The notes under the pieces are model-generated. The model was given only the letters and a program-made list of their open reading frames with translations. It was not told the DNA's origin and made no database searches. Source: Thuidium tamariscinum (taxonomy: Eukaryota; Streptophyta; Bryopsida; Hypnales; Thuidiaceae). Taken from it: DNA of 64,000 bases. Positions 1-12,376 of the stretch are shown piece after piece. Both the position numbers and the translations under genes were made by a program. Where the stretch lies: positions 37,992,821 through 38,056,820 of the forward strand of contig OX344750.2 in assembly GCA_947034885.2 (NCBI GenBank), written 5' to 3'. How positions within the stretch are numbered: position 1 is the stretch's first letter; every line of letters begins with the position of its first letter.

Positions 1-518
1 CTCGCTCGCGACAGTCGTGTTGGTTTCGATGTTTTTTGATGCAGTAGTTGTCGGTGCAATATCTCATCTGGCTTATGAGAAGCGCGTTGGAGACTGCAGT
101 AACTTAACCTACTGCAAGCTTGGATGGCTTTGTTCCAGAAATTACAACCTTGCAGCCAGAAGTTGCAGGAAATTATGTATGTTCAGGAACTGGGTTGTAC
201 AGATTTGTGGAAGAGAGGAAGATCTGGTCAGAAGGAGAAGTCACCAGCCTTCAGAATTTGTGGTTTTCCAAGTACCCCTCCTGCCCCGCCTCCTGCGAAC
301 TTCGTCTGCTCAGAGTTTCTGTTACATTATGATTGTCTGAGCGACTTCCTGGAGACGTCCTTGGCAAATCTGAGAGTGGTAGAAGATCAACATTCCTGGT
401 CTTGAATTGGGAGAACATGCACTCGTCATAATTATGGCACGGTGGAGTCGGTTCTGCAGTCCCAGTGGGCTGTTTGTATCTCACGATATGATTCTTCGTG
501 GCAATTAGCTTCGTCTTT

Positions 519-567
519 TTTTCCTTTGAAACAAATGAAAACGAAATTTCATTGCGAAGGGAATAAA
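519..567 (-). mobile_element. LINE 3'-end micro-insertion, 49 bp
   Basis: The insert is flanked by the 10-bp direct repeat CTTCGTCTTT at 509-518 and 568-577. Read on the minus strand it contains GAAATTTCG, then TTTTCATTTGTTTC, then an A-rich tail. This is the shared end motif of the other short insertions in the window. Such duplications are the hallmark of target-primed reverse transcription, so the source is probably an L1-type LINE whose copy was 5'-truncated almost completely. Confidence 0.7.
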
Positions 568-1767
568 CTTCGTCTTTCACCTTCTACTGTACTGTACAGT
601 ACTGTACAGTGAATATATCAGATGATACATTGATGTCTTTTCCACCAGTGAAAGTATCTGGAATAGCATCTACGGTAGTGCTTCAGTTCGTAATTGCGGT
701 AATTTATTAGTTTGCACAAGCTTTTGAGGGCTCTCACTGACCGAAACTTTGTAAGCAACTGATTACCCGACATTGCAAATTTGCAACAAAAAAACAAAAC
801 AAAAGTCAGATTTTACATTAGGGGTTGTCACTACATCTCCGAAGCCCTTTGCATTCCTTCAGAATGAGCACGGGTGTGCTGTGGTGGACCGTGAGCAGAA
901 GGCGGAGCTGAAACTCCCAGAGAATGCTGTTTCTTCTCCTCTGCGGGTGAAGAAACGGCTTTTTTTTTAAAATTCTTGCGGAGTTTCTGAAAGTGCTTGG
1001 CCCAGCGCAAGTAGCGGAGCTCCCACCCAACTTTGCAGGTCAGAAATTCCTTGAAAATAGCTCCAAACGACATAAAGGGGTGTCACACCTCCTTCACGCG
1101 GAACGCCTCACAATTGGCTCCACTTTTGTCTCGCTGATTTCTCCGACTTCAAGGAAGTCTGGTTCTTGCAGGAGCTGTGACTACCCCTGACGTCTAAAGA
1201 ACTCGTCTTAATATACATGGAGTCATGTCTGGAGTTGTCCTTTGGTTGAAACCTTGGTCTCGGACAAAGGTTTTGTACGAGGTTGTCAAATTGAGAAATG
1301 AAGAAAAACAGGAGAAGAAATTGGACCTTACCGTACCCTACCAGTAGGTGAGGTCCAACTTTGACCTCTAGCCAATTCTATTTTGCGATGCTTTGGGACA
1401 AAGATACAGACAATCAGTACCTACCATCTAGGAGTCTTTTGCTTGTCTGAATGGAATCCTAGGAATCCAGTTCTTAATGCTAGTTCTCCAGCCACTCTCT
1501 TTGCTCTTTGTCTTTGTGAACTTTGGCCATGGATGGACTCTTGATTCACGCCAGTTTTTGAAAAAGAAACAAAAAGAAAACTTATGATTGGGGACAGTAC
1601 TTCAGAAGCAGGCGATCAAATTCTTTCTTTGTTGCTGTGAAAGAAGAGAAAAGTGTCGAGATAGTGACGGTAGGCAATGCTTTGAAATAACCTCCTAGTT
1701 TCATGTTTTAGAGCTGTCCATTTCTTACCAACTTGTCAAAAGTTGGCTTTAACTTGCGTCACTCGTA

Positions 1768-1796
1768 GCAGGCAGGCAGGCAGGCAGGCAGGCAGG
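1768..1796. repeat. GGCA tetranucleotide microsatellite
   Basis: About seven tandem copies of a CAGG/GGCA unit are read directly from the sequence. No function is implied. Confidence 0.85.
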
Positions 1797-1939
1797 GGTG
1801 AAGGACCACAAGGTGAAACCTGCGAAAACAAGTTACTGGATGATATCGATGCAATTGCGGTACTTTCTGGAACAGTTGCAGGTCACCCCAGTCAGTGCAG
1901 TGTAGCACATGTTCTTGTTCCGTTTTTGATTTTATTTGT

Positions 1940-1966
1940 TTTAATAAACAAAGGAAACGGAATCAG
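1940..1966 (-). mobile_element. LINE 3'-end micro-insertion, 27 bp
   Basis: The direct repeat TTTATTTGT (1931-1939 and 1967-1975) flanks a 27-bp insert. Its minus-strand sequence contains ATTCCGTTTCC and TTTGTTTATTAAA, a variant of the common LINE end. The duplicated target is low in complexity, so chance is harder to exclude than for the other copies. Confidence 0.45.
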
Positions 1967-2404
1967 TTTATTTGTAATGGGCAGTGTAGTGCGCACATGT
2001 TTGGCAGGATGGGATCTGTTCCACTCACTCAGTTTGTACCTTTGTTTTTTGGTGCACCGCTAGCTAGCACGGGCTAAAACTTAGTACTGTGGTACTACGT
2101 TGCAGAATATGAAAAGAATTCGAGCATATGCAATTATTCCTCAACACAAAGCCTGACAGCAAGTAAACAGTCCGTCTTTTCCTGTCTTTGTTGTTCCTTC
2201 TCTTTTTTCTTTATGCTCATGCACAAGGGCTAAAGATGGCTACAGGAGTTCACCAGTCAGATCGGGCATGGGGATTTGTTTGGGCTGTCGTTTGCGAGCT
2301 GATTAATTTGAAGTAAGCTTAGCGGTTCTAGAGAGTTTAGTTCATTCAAGCAAGCATGACTACTTGTTAGCAGTTTTTTTAGCTCTGACTAATTCATTAA
2401 AGAA

Positions 2405-2449
2405 TGAAATTCCGTTTCATTTGTGTCAAAAAAATGAAAAGATAAATGA
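2405..2449 (+). mobile_element. LINE 3'-end micro-insertion, 45 bp
   Basis: Direct repeats ATTAAAGAA at 2396-2404 and 2450-2458 bracket an insert that starts TGAAATTCCGTTTC, continues ATTTGTGTC and ends in an A-rich tail. It is the same terminus as the other copies, here in plus orientation. Confidence 0.65.
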
Positions 2450-2774
2450 ATTAAAGAAGGATTTGGGAGGCCAGATGTGGGTACTGGTACAGTACTGTAA
2501 CTTCCTGCAAAAGGACTTCACATTGTCAACAGTTGCAACGCTTGCTTTAGCTTTACAGTGCTCTAACTTCGAAATGTGTTGCAATGGAAGTCAGACATTC
2601 AATCTTCTAGAGAGTCGGAACTGGAGACCGACAGTCGCTTCTGACTATGAACAGGAATTGGTTGGGGCTTCTCACTGCAAGCTTTTAGGTGTGGGAATTG
2701 ACATGCACTTGAACAAGCTACAAAAATTTCAAAGGTAAGCTTATTGGGTGGCCAACCTTCTGTACGCAGGACGT

Positions 2775-2975
2775 TTAAATCCGTCTCACAAAGTGGGACC
2801 AGCGGGGTAAAATTTGTGTTACCCCAGGGAAAAGTAAAAAAAAGTGCCCTGTTTTGTGCCATGTTTTGGGTATGATCTTGACCTCTTTGCAAAAAATTTT
2901 AAAAATTAAAAAAATTTGGTGTCTCCTCCTATGGTAAATCCAGCTTGCTAGTCCCACTTTGTGAGATGGGTTTAA
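2775..2975. mobile_element. MITE with TTAA target sites (family G)
   Basis: Inverted ends of 21 bp, differing at two positions (ATCCGTCTCAC... against ACCCATCTCAC...), enclose about 193 bp of non-coding DNA. TTAA lies directly outside both ends (2775-2778 and 2972-2975). The termini do not start with CCC, unlike families A-F. The interior resembles DNA around 36410-36600, probably a second, more decayed copy. There is no transposase, so it is non-autonomous. Confidence 0.75.
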
Positions 2976-3168
2976 TCATACATTTTGATACCATGAGACA
3001 TCATCTACTTTAAATAGCAAAAATACTCATTGGAAGTCAAAGTACTATAGAAGATCTTCCCTTTCCACCCCTAATACCAAGGATGAAAAGTTGCAATTCT
3101 GTCTTGTAAGGAAAGATTCTTTGTCATTCAAAGGACACCAAACATCTGAAGCGGCATTCAAGGGTTAA
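2972..3168. mobile_element. TTAA element, family F, copy 2 (decayed left end)
   Basis: From about 2980 to 3168 the sequence matches the complete family F element at 30933-31147. Shared blocks include TTTTGATACC and AGAAGATCTTCCCTTTCCAC. The right end is AGGGTTAA. The left end is unclear because the family G MITE abuts it. Confidence 0.55.
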
Positions 3169-3305
3169 TGGCCTTCCAAACAGACTATTCATCTATGAAA
3201 AATGTTCTTCAATATGTTTCTTATTGTAAGAATCTCAAAATGTAACAAAAGGCAACAAAGTTATATACTATTTAATTATTCTGATTTTCTCTTAGCTGCA
3301 TTTCT

Positions 3306-4827
3306 TTAACCCCTAAATGCCCTAAGGCACCAAATTTTGGTGTCCACAATATTTGAAGTAAGTTAAAACCTAACTTGTTGTTTTTAGTAGTCCATATTTC
3401 AACTTTCTAAATCCAATTTTGAAAATGATTGATTATGATTTTCTACTCAAAATTCTTGACTTTCCATAGTATTGAGGGCTCTTGGAAATGAGCATCAAAT
3501 ACACTAAATCTTGGAGAAAAAATCACATTAGAAATTCATTTAAAAAAATTGTAGATTAGATTTTGAGAAATCATAAATTAATTGGGGTTATACATGTTAG
3601 GCTCTTTAACCTCATTTTTTTTAGTGACCAATTTATTAGATTTGACAAGTGAAAAGAAGATTGAAAAACATCAAATCACTTTTGTAATTTTAACACCCAC
3701 ATGATGAAACATTATAAGCTTCAATCCATTAGTCATATTGTTGTGTTTTCTTTTCATGTGTGATCTCTAACATGTCTAGTTTGAATTTGAGTGGGTGCAA
3801 TTTAAAAAAAAATTGATACAACTTATCAAAATGTTGTCTTTTTGTTTAACCCCTAAAGGACCATTGTCCCCTCGGGGGACAATTTGGAATTCGGGCAGGT
3901 TCCGTAGACCTCAATTTTTAATAAATCTTTTTGAAACTTTCTCATAAGATAGGAAAACAGATTAGCTTCATGGGAATGTAATTTTTATTTCAATTGGTGA
4001 CCAGGAGAAAAAGTTATACCACAAAAAGCCCAAATTTTCATTCGGCAGGCAAAATTTTTTTTTTGCAAAAAGTCAAAATTTAATTTTTTAATTTTTTTTT
4101 CTAAAATAATATATTTTTGCCTACATGTGAAGCTTTGATTCACTCTATTTGGACTTATAATGAGAAAGTTATGGACAATCTTGTTTTTCAGGCAATCTAA
4201 ACAATTTCTTGAAAAAATAACTTATAGGATTCATTTTTGAATGCAATTTTCACAATTTTTCAAAAAAAATTGTTGGACAAGGTTATGTTTACTTTCTAGA
4301 ACAATCTCACCATTGGGATTATTGTAATTCAATTCCATCTTAGAGTTATTAACCATTTAGTTTTTCTTTCAATCTTGGACCTACATCTACTTAACAATTT
4401 TTTAAAGAATCAAAATCAAGTGTTTTTTGTGTGAAATTTTTTTCCTAGACTCTCAACTCAATTTATTAACACAAAAAATTAAAAATTAAAAGTCTATAGT
4501 GCAATTTTTTAATACAAATTCCAGTCAAAGTCATCTGAAATTGCAAACCACAGTTCAAAAAAACTTGTATTTCCAACTTTGAATGCTCATATCTTCCAAT
4601 CCGTACGGTCAAACCTCATGAAATTTTTACCACTTGATCTCAATAAAGTTAAGTACAAGATCCTACGGTTAGATTCTTAAAAATATATTTTTTTTGTTTT
4701 CTTGTATGAATGCAACAGAAATGGCAGTTTTGAGAGGTTTTTGACAGAAAAAAAGGCCTTGGTCCTTTAGGGGTTAATGTAGAGAACATTCCAAGAAGTT
4801 AAAAAAGGCCTTGAGCATTTAGGAGCT
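3306..4827. mobile_element. TTAA element, family B, split by a nested insertion
   Basis: The left part (3306-3845) begins TTAACCCCTAAATGCCC, followed by the palindrome CACCAAATTTTGGTG. The right part (about 4778-4827) ends GGCCTTGAGCATTTAGG. Both parts align with the uninterrupted copy at 18095-18726. Between them lies a complete family A element. The right terminus has lost its TTAA. No coding capacity is seen. Confidence 0.75.
3846..4777. mobile_element. TTAA element, family A, nested in family B
   Basis: Perfect inverted termini CCCCTAAAGGACC / GGTCCTTTAGGGG are flanked on both sides by TTAA (3846-3849 and 4774-4777). The element is 932 bp including both TTAAs, AT-rich and non-coding. Just inside the left end is a hairpin, ATTGTCCCC-TCG-GGGGACAAT. 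The TTAA target and CCC-type ends fit the piggyBac superfamily. Kolobok also uses TTAA and cannot be excluded. Ends this well preserved suggest it is younger than its host copy. Confidence 0.85.
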
Positions 4828-5391
4828 ACCCCCTAAAATAACAATAAGCTCCTATGGAACTTTTTAAGGCTAAAGTAGGTTTATACAAAGTCATTTTTTA
4901 ACAAATGAAGGTGAAACGTTATTAAAAAAGAAGAAGAAGAAGATGTGCACTTGTATTATCTTTATAAAAACATATTTTTTTCCTAATTGGATGCCCCAAT
5001 CAAAAGTTATGGGGCTCAAAATTGAAAGGCAACTTGAACAATCAATGCTAGTAGTAAGGGCAAGTAGGGAGGCAACTTGTGACTATTTTTCCATTAACTT
5101 TGAACACATATGTCTTACAATCTATAAAGCAAAATAGGCTAAAATACTTTCCTTGCATTCTCATGGTATTATAGGTCAATAATATCTTAAATTTAAAAAA
5201 TCATAATTTTTTTGAAATTTCACTATTGCAATAAATTGAATAGATTTAGAATAATTTTAGAACCATTGGCTCCAATTCTAGTGCAAATTTATGAAAAAAA
5301 TTCCACTTAATTAAGAGAAGTAAATATTTGTATTGACCATTGAGATTTTGAATCTTTCAAAAATGAATTCTCTCCAAAAAATTGAAATATT
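4828..5391. other. AT-rich spacer without recognised features
   Basis: Low-complexity AT-rich DNA with a short AAG run near 4930. A string at 4895-4920 resembles the LINE end motif, but I see no target-site duplication. No gene is seen. Confidence 0.5.
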
Positions 5392-6127
5392 GGGTGATTG
5401 CAAGAAACACTTGTCCTTTTTTTTGTCCCCTTGACCTTTATCAGGTAGTTTTTTGCTCATAAATTTTTCATTTTTTGTTTTTTCGACTTGAAATTTGGAA
5501 TGAAGGTGAAAACAAAAGTTTTACATGTTTTATAATTTTTTCAATTTTTAAAAAATTATTTTATTATTTTTAAACTGCTCCCGATTGGGTATCTACTTTG
5601 GCCATTTTGGGGTGGGGTGGGGTTTGGTCCTATTTTTGACCCAAAAATAAAAATTTTGAGCTAAAAATTGGCGTGCATGGTCCTCTAGTATAGTTACACA
5701 ATCCCTAAATTCTTTTTTAGAAAATATCAAACTGTCCAACTTCCACATGTGCTCAAAGTGCACTACCAAGGTACACTTGTACAAAACACAAAATGTTTTT
5801 TTTGAAGATGAAATTTATTGGAGAAGAAGAATCTGTAATTTAGGAAAAATGGATTATTTTATTGAATTTTATTGAATTTTTTTACTATTTTTAAAAAATC
5901 AAAGAAAAAAGTGTCTATTTTCATTGTATTTTTCATTGTCCTTTTTTTGTGCATAACTTTTAGAGGTAAATTTTCTTAGGTCTAAATTTTAAGAGACATA
6001 ATATTATCATTGCTTTTCAAATTATAAATATTTAATTTAGTTTTTAAAAAATTATTCCAAAAGTCACAAGACTCATGGAAATAGGCCATTTTGAAACAAA
6101 ATCAGTAAGTGTTTATTGCAATGACCC
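5392..6127. mobile_element. Foldback/MITE family P, long copy
   Basis: Ends are inverted: GATTGCAAGAAACACTTGTCC at 5395 and the complement of AAGTGTTTATTGCAATGACC near 6126. The same ends border a shorter 288-bp copy at 19743-20030, whose interior matches about 5935-6126 here. The extra 450 bp may be an insertion. No coding sequence is seen. Confidence 0.5.
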
Positions 6128-7962
6128 TATTGTTCAATCATGTAGTTTTTGGGACCTTTATCTAAATGTTGTATGTTAAGACACCTCTGTTATCTTTGAA
6201 AAGTGTCATACAAGTAATTAACATTACTACCTAGTAAATAGTTTGAGTTTCCAAAATTGGATATATTTTCCTTCACCACAAAATTATGTCAAACTATATT
6301 GATCTTGTTATGCAAAGCCCAAAACTTATTTTTAAACTTCAAATGTAATAATCTCACAATCTATGCAATCAAATGGTCTAAAGTTTTTTCTACAAATTCT
6401 TATAGCAATTAAGTACAAGTTTCTATGGTTGAAAGTTTGTAACTTTATAATTTTTTTAGTTATGATTGATGAACAAGAATGTGAAAATTAAAATTTTAGA
6501 CTATATAAATATTGTGAAAAATAGTCAAAAAACTTTAGAGATTAATTTTAAGAACTTGATTTTGGAGTTCCAAAAAATATGAAATCATGCAAAATCAAGA
6601 TTCACAATTAACACCAAGAATTCCAACCATTGTGATTCAACTAGTTTTTGAATACTATAATTTTCTTTGTTTTGGAATTCAAAACCTTTTAATTACATTT
6701 ACATAAATCAATCATAGATAGAAACCTTCTTTCATACTAACTCTTAGAATAAAACATTCAAAGTTTAGAATACACATTTGGAGACAATGTTGAAGAAATG
6801 GAATAACATATAGCCAACAAATTTCCTCATGAATTATAGCGCTCAGTTAATAAATTAATCCTTAAGTTAGCTATTTTGTATTTCAATGTATTTATCAAAC
6901 TTATAGAAGATTTGTTGTGCTAAAAGAAATCTAAAATTGAAAGACAAGGGTCATTGGTTTGTACAACTTAAATTTTTTTGGAATGCCATATACAAATGAA
7001 AAAAAAGCCTATATCCAAAATTTGAAGCAATTAGGTAAGGATTTCATTATAAAAGTCTTTGATCACAAAATATTGATATGATTAATCAACTTTGAAATTG
7101 GTTAGAATTATACTGACATCATTTTATACACCTTTATGATGTAATGATATTTATTTTAAAGATAATATTCTCATTTATTAGTGTATACAAAATGAAGTGA
7201 CTACAATATTGAATTAATGTACTTTTAATACTAGTATGCTAACTTGTTTGTAGATAATCATCAATCAACTCAACTCAACAACCATTAAAACTACCAAATC
7301 AAAAATTGAACCTTCAATATGCAATGGATAGAACAATTTGTAATGTAAGAGTTTAAGTTGTAACGAAACAACTCAAAGTACACCCTATTGCCATCAATCT
7401 TGCTCTATAATGTTGAATTTTGAAGGCCCTTCATATCTTCTATTGTTTTGACTCTTTGTATGTTATTGCCATGGCTCTATTATAATTCTAGCTTTTGCTA
7501 GTTGCATTGCTTTGATGCTTTTGTTAACAATTGTAGACCCCATATTCTATTGTTCATTCATGACTTTTTGAATTAAAAGTTGATGTTTTAAACTTAACTT
7601 TTGATTGCTATAGATAAAGACATGAGGGTGTAGTTTTCATTTGTGTTATGATGTATTGTGGGGAAAATCTCCCATTGGAAGATCATTCAAAGAACAAATC
7701 TCTTCAAACACTTTCAAAGCCTTCAAAACTAAATAGTAGAGCTCAAATTTGGGACATGTTCTTTGAGTAGCTCCAACTTATCTAAAACAAACCACGATAA
7801 TACTTCAATGCAAGGAAAAAACCAACAAACACTCTCACCAATGCAATCGGTATTGATCCCTCTTTAGTCCCATTCTCATTATTCTCCTTGAGTTCCCACA
7901 TCCAACAAGTTGTTGAAATATGAAGAACCTCAATTTGGCTCACAATAGAGAGATTCATAATT
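6128..7962. other. AT-rich intergenic DNA, nothing recognised
   Basis: No open frame of useful length, no inverted ends and no copy elsewhere in the window that I could detect by eye. It is probably decayed repeat sequence. Confidence 0.4.
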
Positions 7963-8229
7963 ACATAAGTTTTTTCGGGGATCTAAGAGACTGTTTTAGT
8001 CCCATTTCCCAATCTATGAAATAGTCACTGCTGGTCAGAATTTAAAAAAATTGAAAAATTGAAAAAAATAATTAAAAAAATAATTAAATATTATTATCTG
8101 ATGAGGTAGTCTCTGAACCACATTTGATTGCTTGTGTGGCAGATTTCAACATGTTGTGGTAGATGTCAGCGAGTTCCCACAATCCGGGAACTCATAGTCT
8201 TCCAATGTAGCTAAAAAACCTCTTATGTC
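7963..8229. mobile_element. MITE family H, copy 1
   Basis: The imperfect inverted ends run ACATAAG-TTTTTT... and ...AAAAAACCTCTTATGT. Inside is the family marker GAGTTCCCACAATCCGGGAA near 8170, followed by a CATAGTCTTCCAATG block. Four relatives lie at 31790, 51425, 53844 and 61014. It is non-coding. Confidence 0.6.
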
Positions 8230-9147
8230 ATACCTTTTCAAGCTTTGTTATGAATGCTAACAAATTAGGACTTCCTTTTTTTCCATGAAAGATTGTTTTT
8301 AAATGCATAATCTTTTCTTCCTTCTTCTAGTAATGCATGCATTAATGCATGACTTAGAGTCCATTCGAGGTTTGGATTGCAGACTTTGCAAGAATTCCTG
8401 CGAAGTCACTGTAGAGGCCTCTTTGATTTAGAGGTTCCGTTGGCGGGCCAATATGCAGGGTATCAATTGAGGATACCGGCTCTTCCAAACACCATGCTGC
8501 ACTATTGAGTGTCCAGAACCGGCAACTACAGGACAGTGGTCTTCCTCCCCTGTTTCCTAGTACAGTACTGTACTGTCACTAATAAGTAAATGTAGAGTAA
8601 ATTGGTCAGAAAAGTGGGGAGAAGCTGGACACTGTACAGTACTGTGCAGTGCCCTGCAAACTTGGATCATTGAGAGCAATTGCAGAGGTCAACTCTCCAC
8701 ATGGTTATTGACTTGTTGTCGACGACTCTACAGACTCTAGCCGCCGGAGTATTGTAGTGGGACAATTTTAATTTTAATTTAATTTAATTTATTTTGAAAC
8801 AAATGAAACGGACAATTTTGGTGAATTCCACTGAATCTGTCCAGACACATTTGTGATTCTATTGGTAAATGGATTCCTTCATATCCTTGGTTATGATTTA
8901 CACCTTCGGATCATGATAAGAGCCTGGGGTTGATGTTAAATAAATTTGTATTCAACGCTTTGGAAATTTGCAATTGATTATTTGAGGCAAAATAAGTACA
9001 GTCGATTCATATGGTGGACAAAAAAACAAATACTATAAGAATTTGGAATGTTTTTCAATTGCCAATACGACTTAACAAAAGTCAAGCAAATTTCATTGTT
9101 CATTGTTCATTGTGAGAATCATGCGCAGACATTTATTCGAATGCCTT
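8230..9147. other. Mixed-composition spacer
   Basis: This stretch is less AT-rich than its surroundings between 8340 and 8760, but no reading frame gives a recognisable protein. Two TACAGTACTGTA-type palindromes lie near 8560 and 8635. A short LINE-end insertion lies at 8770-8809. Confidence 0.35.
8770..8809 (-). mobile_element. LINE 3'-end micro-insertion, 40 bp
   Basis: The direct repeat GGACAATTTT (8760-8769 and 8810-8819) brackets an insert whose minus strand is GTTTCATTTGTTTCAAAA followed by a repetitive TAAAT-type tail. Only about 18 nt of the source element are present, an extreme 5' truncation. Confidence 0.7.
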
Positions 9148-9513
9148 TACGGTAGAAGCATCCAAAACCATCAAAATAAGGAATTCAACATAGTTGGAGG
9201 TAGCTTTTTCTAAAAATGATATTTTTCTAGGATTAGCAAGTGAAAATCATGAATATGAAAAAGAAAATTAGATTTTTCAGATACATTATGTAATTTCTAT
9301 AAATTTTCAAAGTGTTGGCTCCCTAGACTGCTGGAACTATCCTGTAGGTGTGCCTTGAACTGAACTCTGTTGAAATCAGCAGTGAGACAATCAAATATTT
9401 ATATGTGTCCTTGAAATGCGTCAGCCAATTAGAATCAAATATGTGGTGAACACATTAAGGGAACTCTATTGACGCATTTGGGTGAGTCTACAGTCCAATG
9501 CAAGGGACATGTT
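9148..9513. repeat. Dispersed repeat, copy 1 of 2
   Basis: About 365 bp aligns with 52508-52870 at roughly 80% identity by eye. It includes shared runs such as CAAAATAAGGAATTCA and GAACACATTAAGGGAACTCT. No inverted ends or coding sequence are seen, so the class is unknown. Confidence 0.65.
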
Positions 9514-9693
9514 CGAGAATGAGTGTTTCTCCCTTACATGTGTTTCGTATTCAGAAATAGAATCATGGGGTGGGTGATGTGTAAACACTAAGCTTACTTG
9601 AATTTGTAAATCAACATAACACTTTGGCTTGTCATGCTCATGGTAGTACCAACTTGCTTGAAGTATATTCAATGTACTCCCTCTATCCAAGTA

Positions 9694-10581
9694 TTAACCC
9701 TTTAGTGACCATAGTTGATTTGGAGGGCGGGCGTAGTTCTTCAAGAAAGTGAATTTTGTAGTCATTCTAAGGATGTAATCTTAGATCAAACCATATAAAG
9801 TATTTCTATAAGGGAGATTCTTCAACCTAACAAAAAATCAAATTCATTCAATGGTACAAATTTCTATAAATAAGGTAGAAGGTTCATAAATCAATCTTTG
9901 AAGGACTAGAATTGAATCTTGGGGAGGTGAAACATCTTTAAATATTTTTTAGTAAGCTTTTCTTGAGAGGCAAGTAGAATAGGCATCTAATCCAAGTTGT
10001 TTCATATCTTTTGAAGTTTTTTTGAAGTTAGTTACAAATTTTTGAAGTTCACAAAAAATGGTCATTTGTAGTCATCAAAAGTAATACCCTTCTAAAATTT
10101 GCAGATTTGGTACATTGAAGAAAGAGAAATGTACTTCTAAATCATGTTTTCTTTTAGAGCCTTGTTGGAATTTGAGTTGTTTCCCTTAATCCTCAAAAAT
10201 CGATGACTTGAATGACCCTTTAGAATTTGCGTTACATAAATTTCAATGCATAAGTTTACTTTGGGCATTCATGAGATTACAAAGCAACATTTATGCATTG
10301 TCAAGACATCAAGATACAAAAAATCTCACAAATTGGTTGATAATTTTTTGTATTTTTGCTGAACACTTCCCATTTGAGGGTCTAGGCCATTTGAGTTTGC
10401 AACCTCATAGCCAATGCATTAATGCTCCAATTATCTTGAAATTGGTTTTGTTTGAAGTACATGAAGACACTCTAATTGCGTTACTCTTTGAGATTTTTGT
10501 GATCAAATGTATTTTGAATAGTATTAGACCGAGAGTGCAAAAATCAACCAAAAAGTAGTCAACTGGTCACTAAAGGGTTAA
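9694..10581. mobile_element. TTAA element, family D
   Basis: Perfect 14-bp inverted termini CCCTTTAGTGACCA / TGGTCACTAAAGGG are flanked by TTAA at 9694-9697 and 10578-10581. The total length is 888 bp. The open frame at 10208-10558 shows no recognisable domain and is probably chance. A fragment of the same family occurs at 39079-39232. Confidence 0.85.
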
Positions 10582-10609
10582 CTACCAAAAATAAAAAATC
10601 TTTCCCTAG

Positions 10610-11435
10610 TGGGACTAATAATATTTTCAATCACAGTGCCACCAATATATGCATTTGAGAATGAATAACCTATTCCTTAGATCTATGCAAAATCTTAAGG
10701 TTAGGCATTGCCATATATTATATATGATATTTGAACACATTTTGTGAATATTGCCAACTTTGTCATTTTAGATGATTTAAAAGGTGGTGGCAACGATGGG
10801 ATTCTATATACATGTTACCCAACCTAAATATCCGCAATGTTGAAACCTAACTCACTTAATGATCAAAATTTCATAGTACTAAAGTAGTCTCTAAATGCAT
10901 TGTCAACATCAAAGCCTTTTTTTGGCTTTCTAGTACTAGATAGCATTGGGAAAAATTAAGTTGGCTAAATATTGGCAAAAAACCATGAAGTATTTTGCTA
11001 GAAAACATTGTATGAATAATAAATCTTACATGAAGTCACTAGATTGTGGATGAATATAGAAATATGTTCATGTAATATATGATAATGTAATATTTTCTAT
11101 CCAATATGTGGATGAATGTTGAAATTTGAAGTACCACTACTATAGCATTTACATTGACACTTTGACACTTTATAAAAAAGGAAAAAAAGAAAAAAAGAAA
11201 AAAAACCTTGATCAAACACCACTATTTGAGGAAGCAATTAGCACAAAGTGCCCCACATAGACAAGGCCAAGGTAGCTAGGTTAGAGGAATGCTCCCAAAT
11301 TGTTTAACTAGCCTCTATAAGGTCATTCAATACAACAAAAACTTACTGTATGATCAAAATTTTTTAAATAGAGCTTTATAATGGAACAAAAATTCTACTT
11401 GATTTGGAGGCTTTTAGTAGGACAAAGGGAGTAAG
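10610..11435. repeat. Dispersed repeat family O, copy 1
   Basis: This aligns in blocks with 19145-19655. Both share AATCACAGTG followed by CAATATATGCATT, later TGAGGAAGCAATTAG, and finally GATTTGGAG with an AAAGGGAGTAA end. It is non-coding. The class is unknown. Confidence 0.5.
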
Positions 11436-12376
11436 ATTGTTAAATACATATTTCTCATACAAGGCTTTGAGTAGATTGATTACACCCAAAATTATCCATT
11501 TGACCAAGGTTCCCATTGTTAACCTTATAAAGTAGGTGAACCCAATACGAACCGTTGACCTAATATGATCCAAATGTAGGACCCTTGTTGATTTAGAATG
11601 AAAATCTATGATAGTAGTAAATGCCTTAACTTCACAATAAGTGAAATTAAGGCATGTACTATTATAGTAGATTCTCACCATAGAGTCAATGATGGCCCTA
11701 CATTTGAGTGATATTACAGCAACATATTGGATTCGCCTACCTTAACGCTGCAGGAAAGTGTCATACTTTGATGTGCATTTCCACTACAAGATCAATGGCC
11801 TTCAACGGTCGAGAAGCCATTGAATGCTTACACCACTTGCTAATCGAAGTGTAAGTAGAGTGCATGAAAAGATGAGTTGCAGGTAACAGATCCCTAACAG
11901 TCTAAGGATTCTCTACTTTGTAACTCGAATTAGGCTCTGAAGGCACCTAATAAAGTTCGAATGCGTCCAGAATCAAACCGTTTCATTCAATCCCAACACC
12001 TTTTGCAATTTGATAACGTAAATTTGTTTGCTACGAGTAATCAATTACAAAATTCTAGAGTAACTCCGTAAAAGTGTACTGCAATGCGGTTTTCATGGCA
12101 TTAACAGCTCGCAAGTGAACAGCTGTTTGCCTTCAATTACCAACCATGGTTGGTTCCACAACGAAGTTCATAACGCTGCACGAATCATAAACCTACTCTA
12201 GATCTAGCAAATGCTGGTTTGACGATCACCAATAACATTAAATGCTCAATTACATCGTTTTCAAATAAAAACTACATTACATCAATTTCAATATGAAATG
12301 AGTATAGAAAGATCCTACCCAATATGGTTGCAACATGGAAGCCTTCATATGCAAAACAAGTTAATCCACTCATTGA
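11436..12376. other. Spacer downstream of the PPR gene
   Basis: From about 11700 the composition becomes gene-like and probably includes the 3' untranslated and downstream region of the PPR gene. The minus-strand frame at 11376-11681 has no recognisable features. Confidence 0.35.

Larger units (their letters stand above)
1..2770. other. Gene-like but unassigned DNA at the window edge
   Basis: The base composition is more balanced than in the AT-rich repeats downstream, and pyrimidine-rich runs and splice-like AG sites occur. No open frame gives a recognisable protein: the frames at 17-340, 124-405 and 1743-2063 overlap each other and match no family I know. The stretch could be untranslated or intronic sequence of a gene lying mostly to the left. 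It carries three short LINE-end insertions, a GGCA microsatellite and copies of a palindrome around TACAGTACTGTA (588-613 and 2486-2500). The gene-related reading is inference. Confidence 0.3.

Noticed and set aside
9466-9690. 74-aa minus-strand frame overlapping a dispersed repeat
   Set aside because: The frame is not kept in the second copy of the repeat near 52.8 kb and has no recognisable domain.
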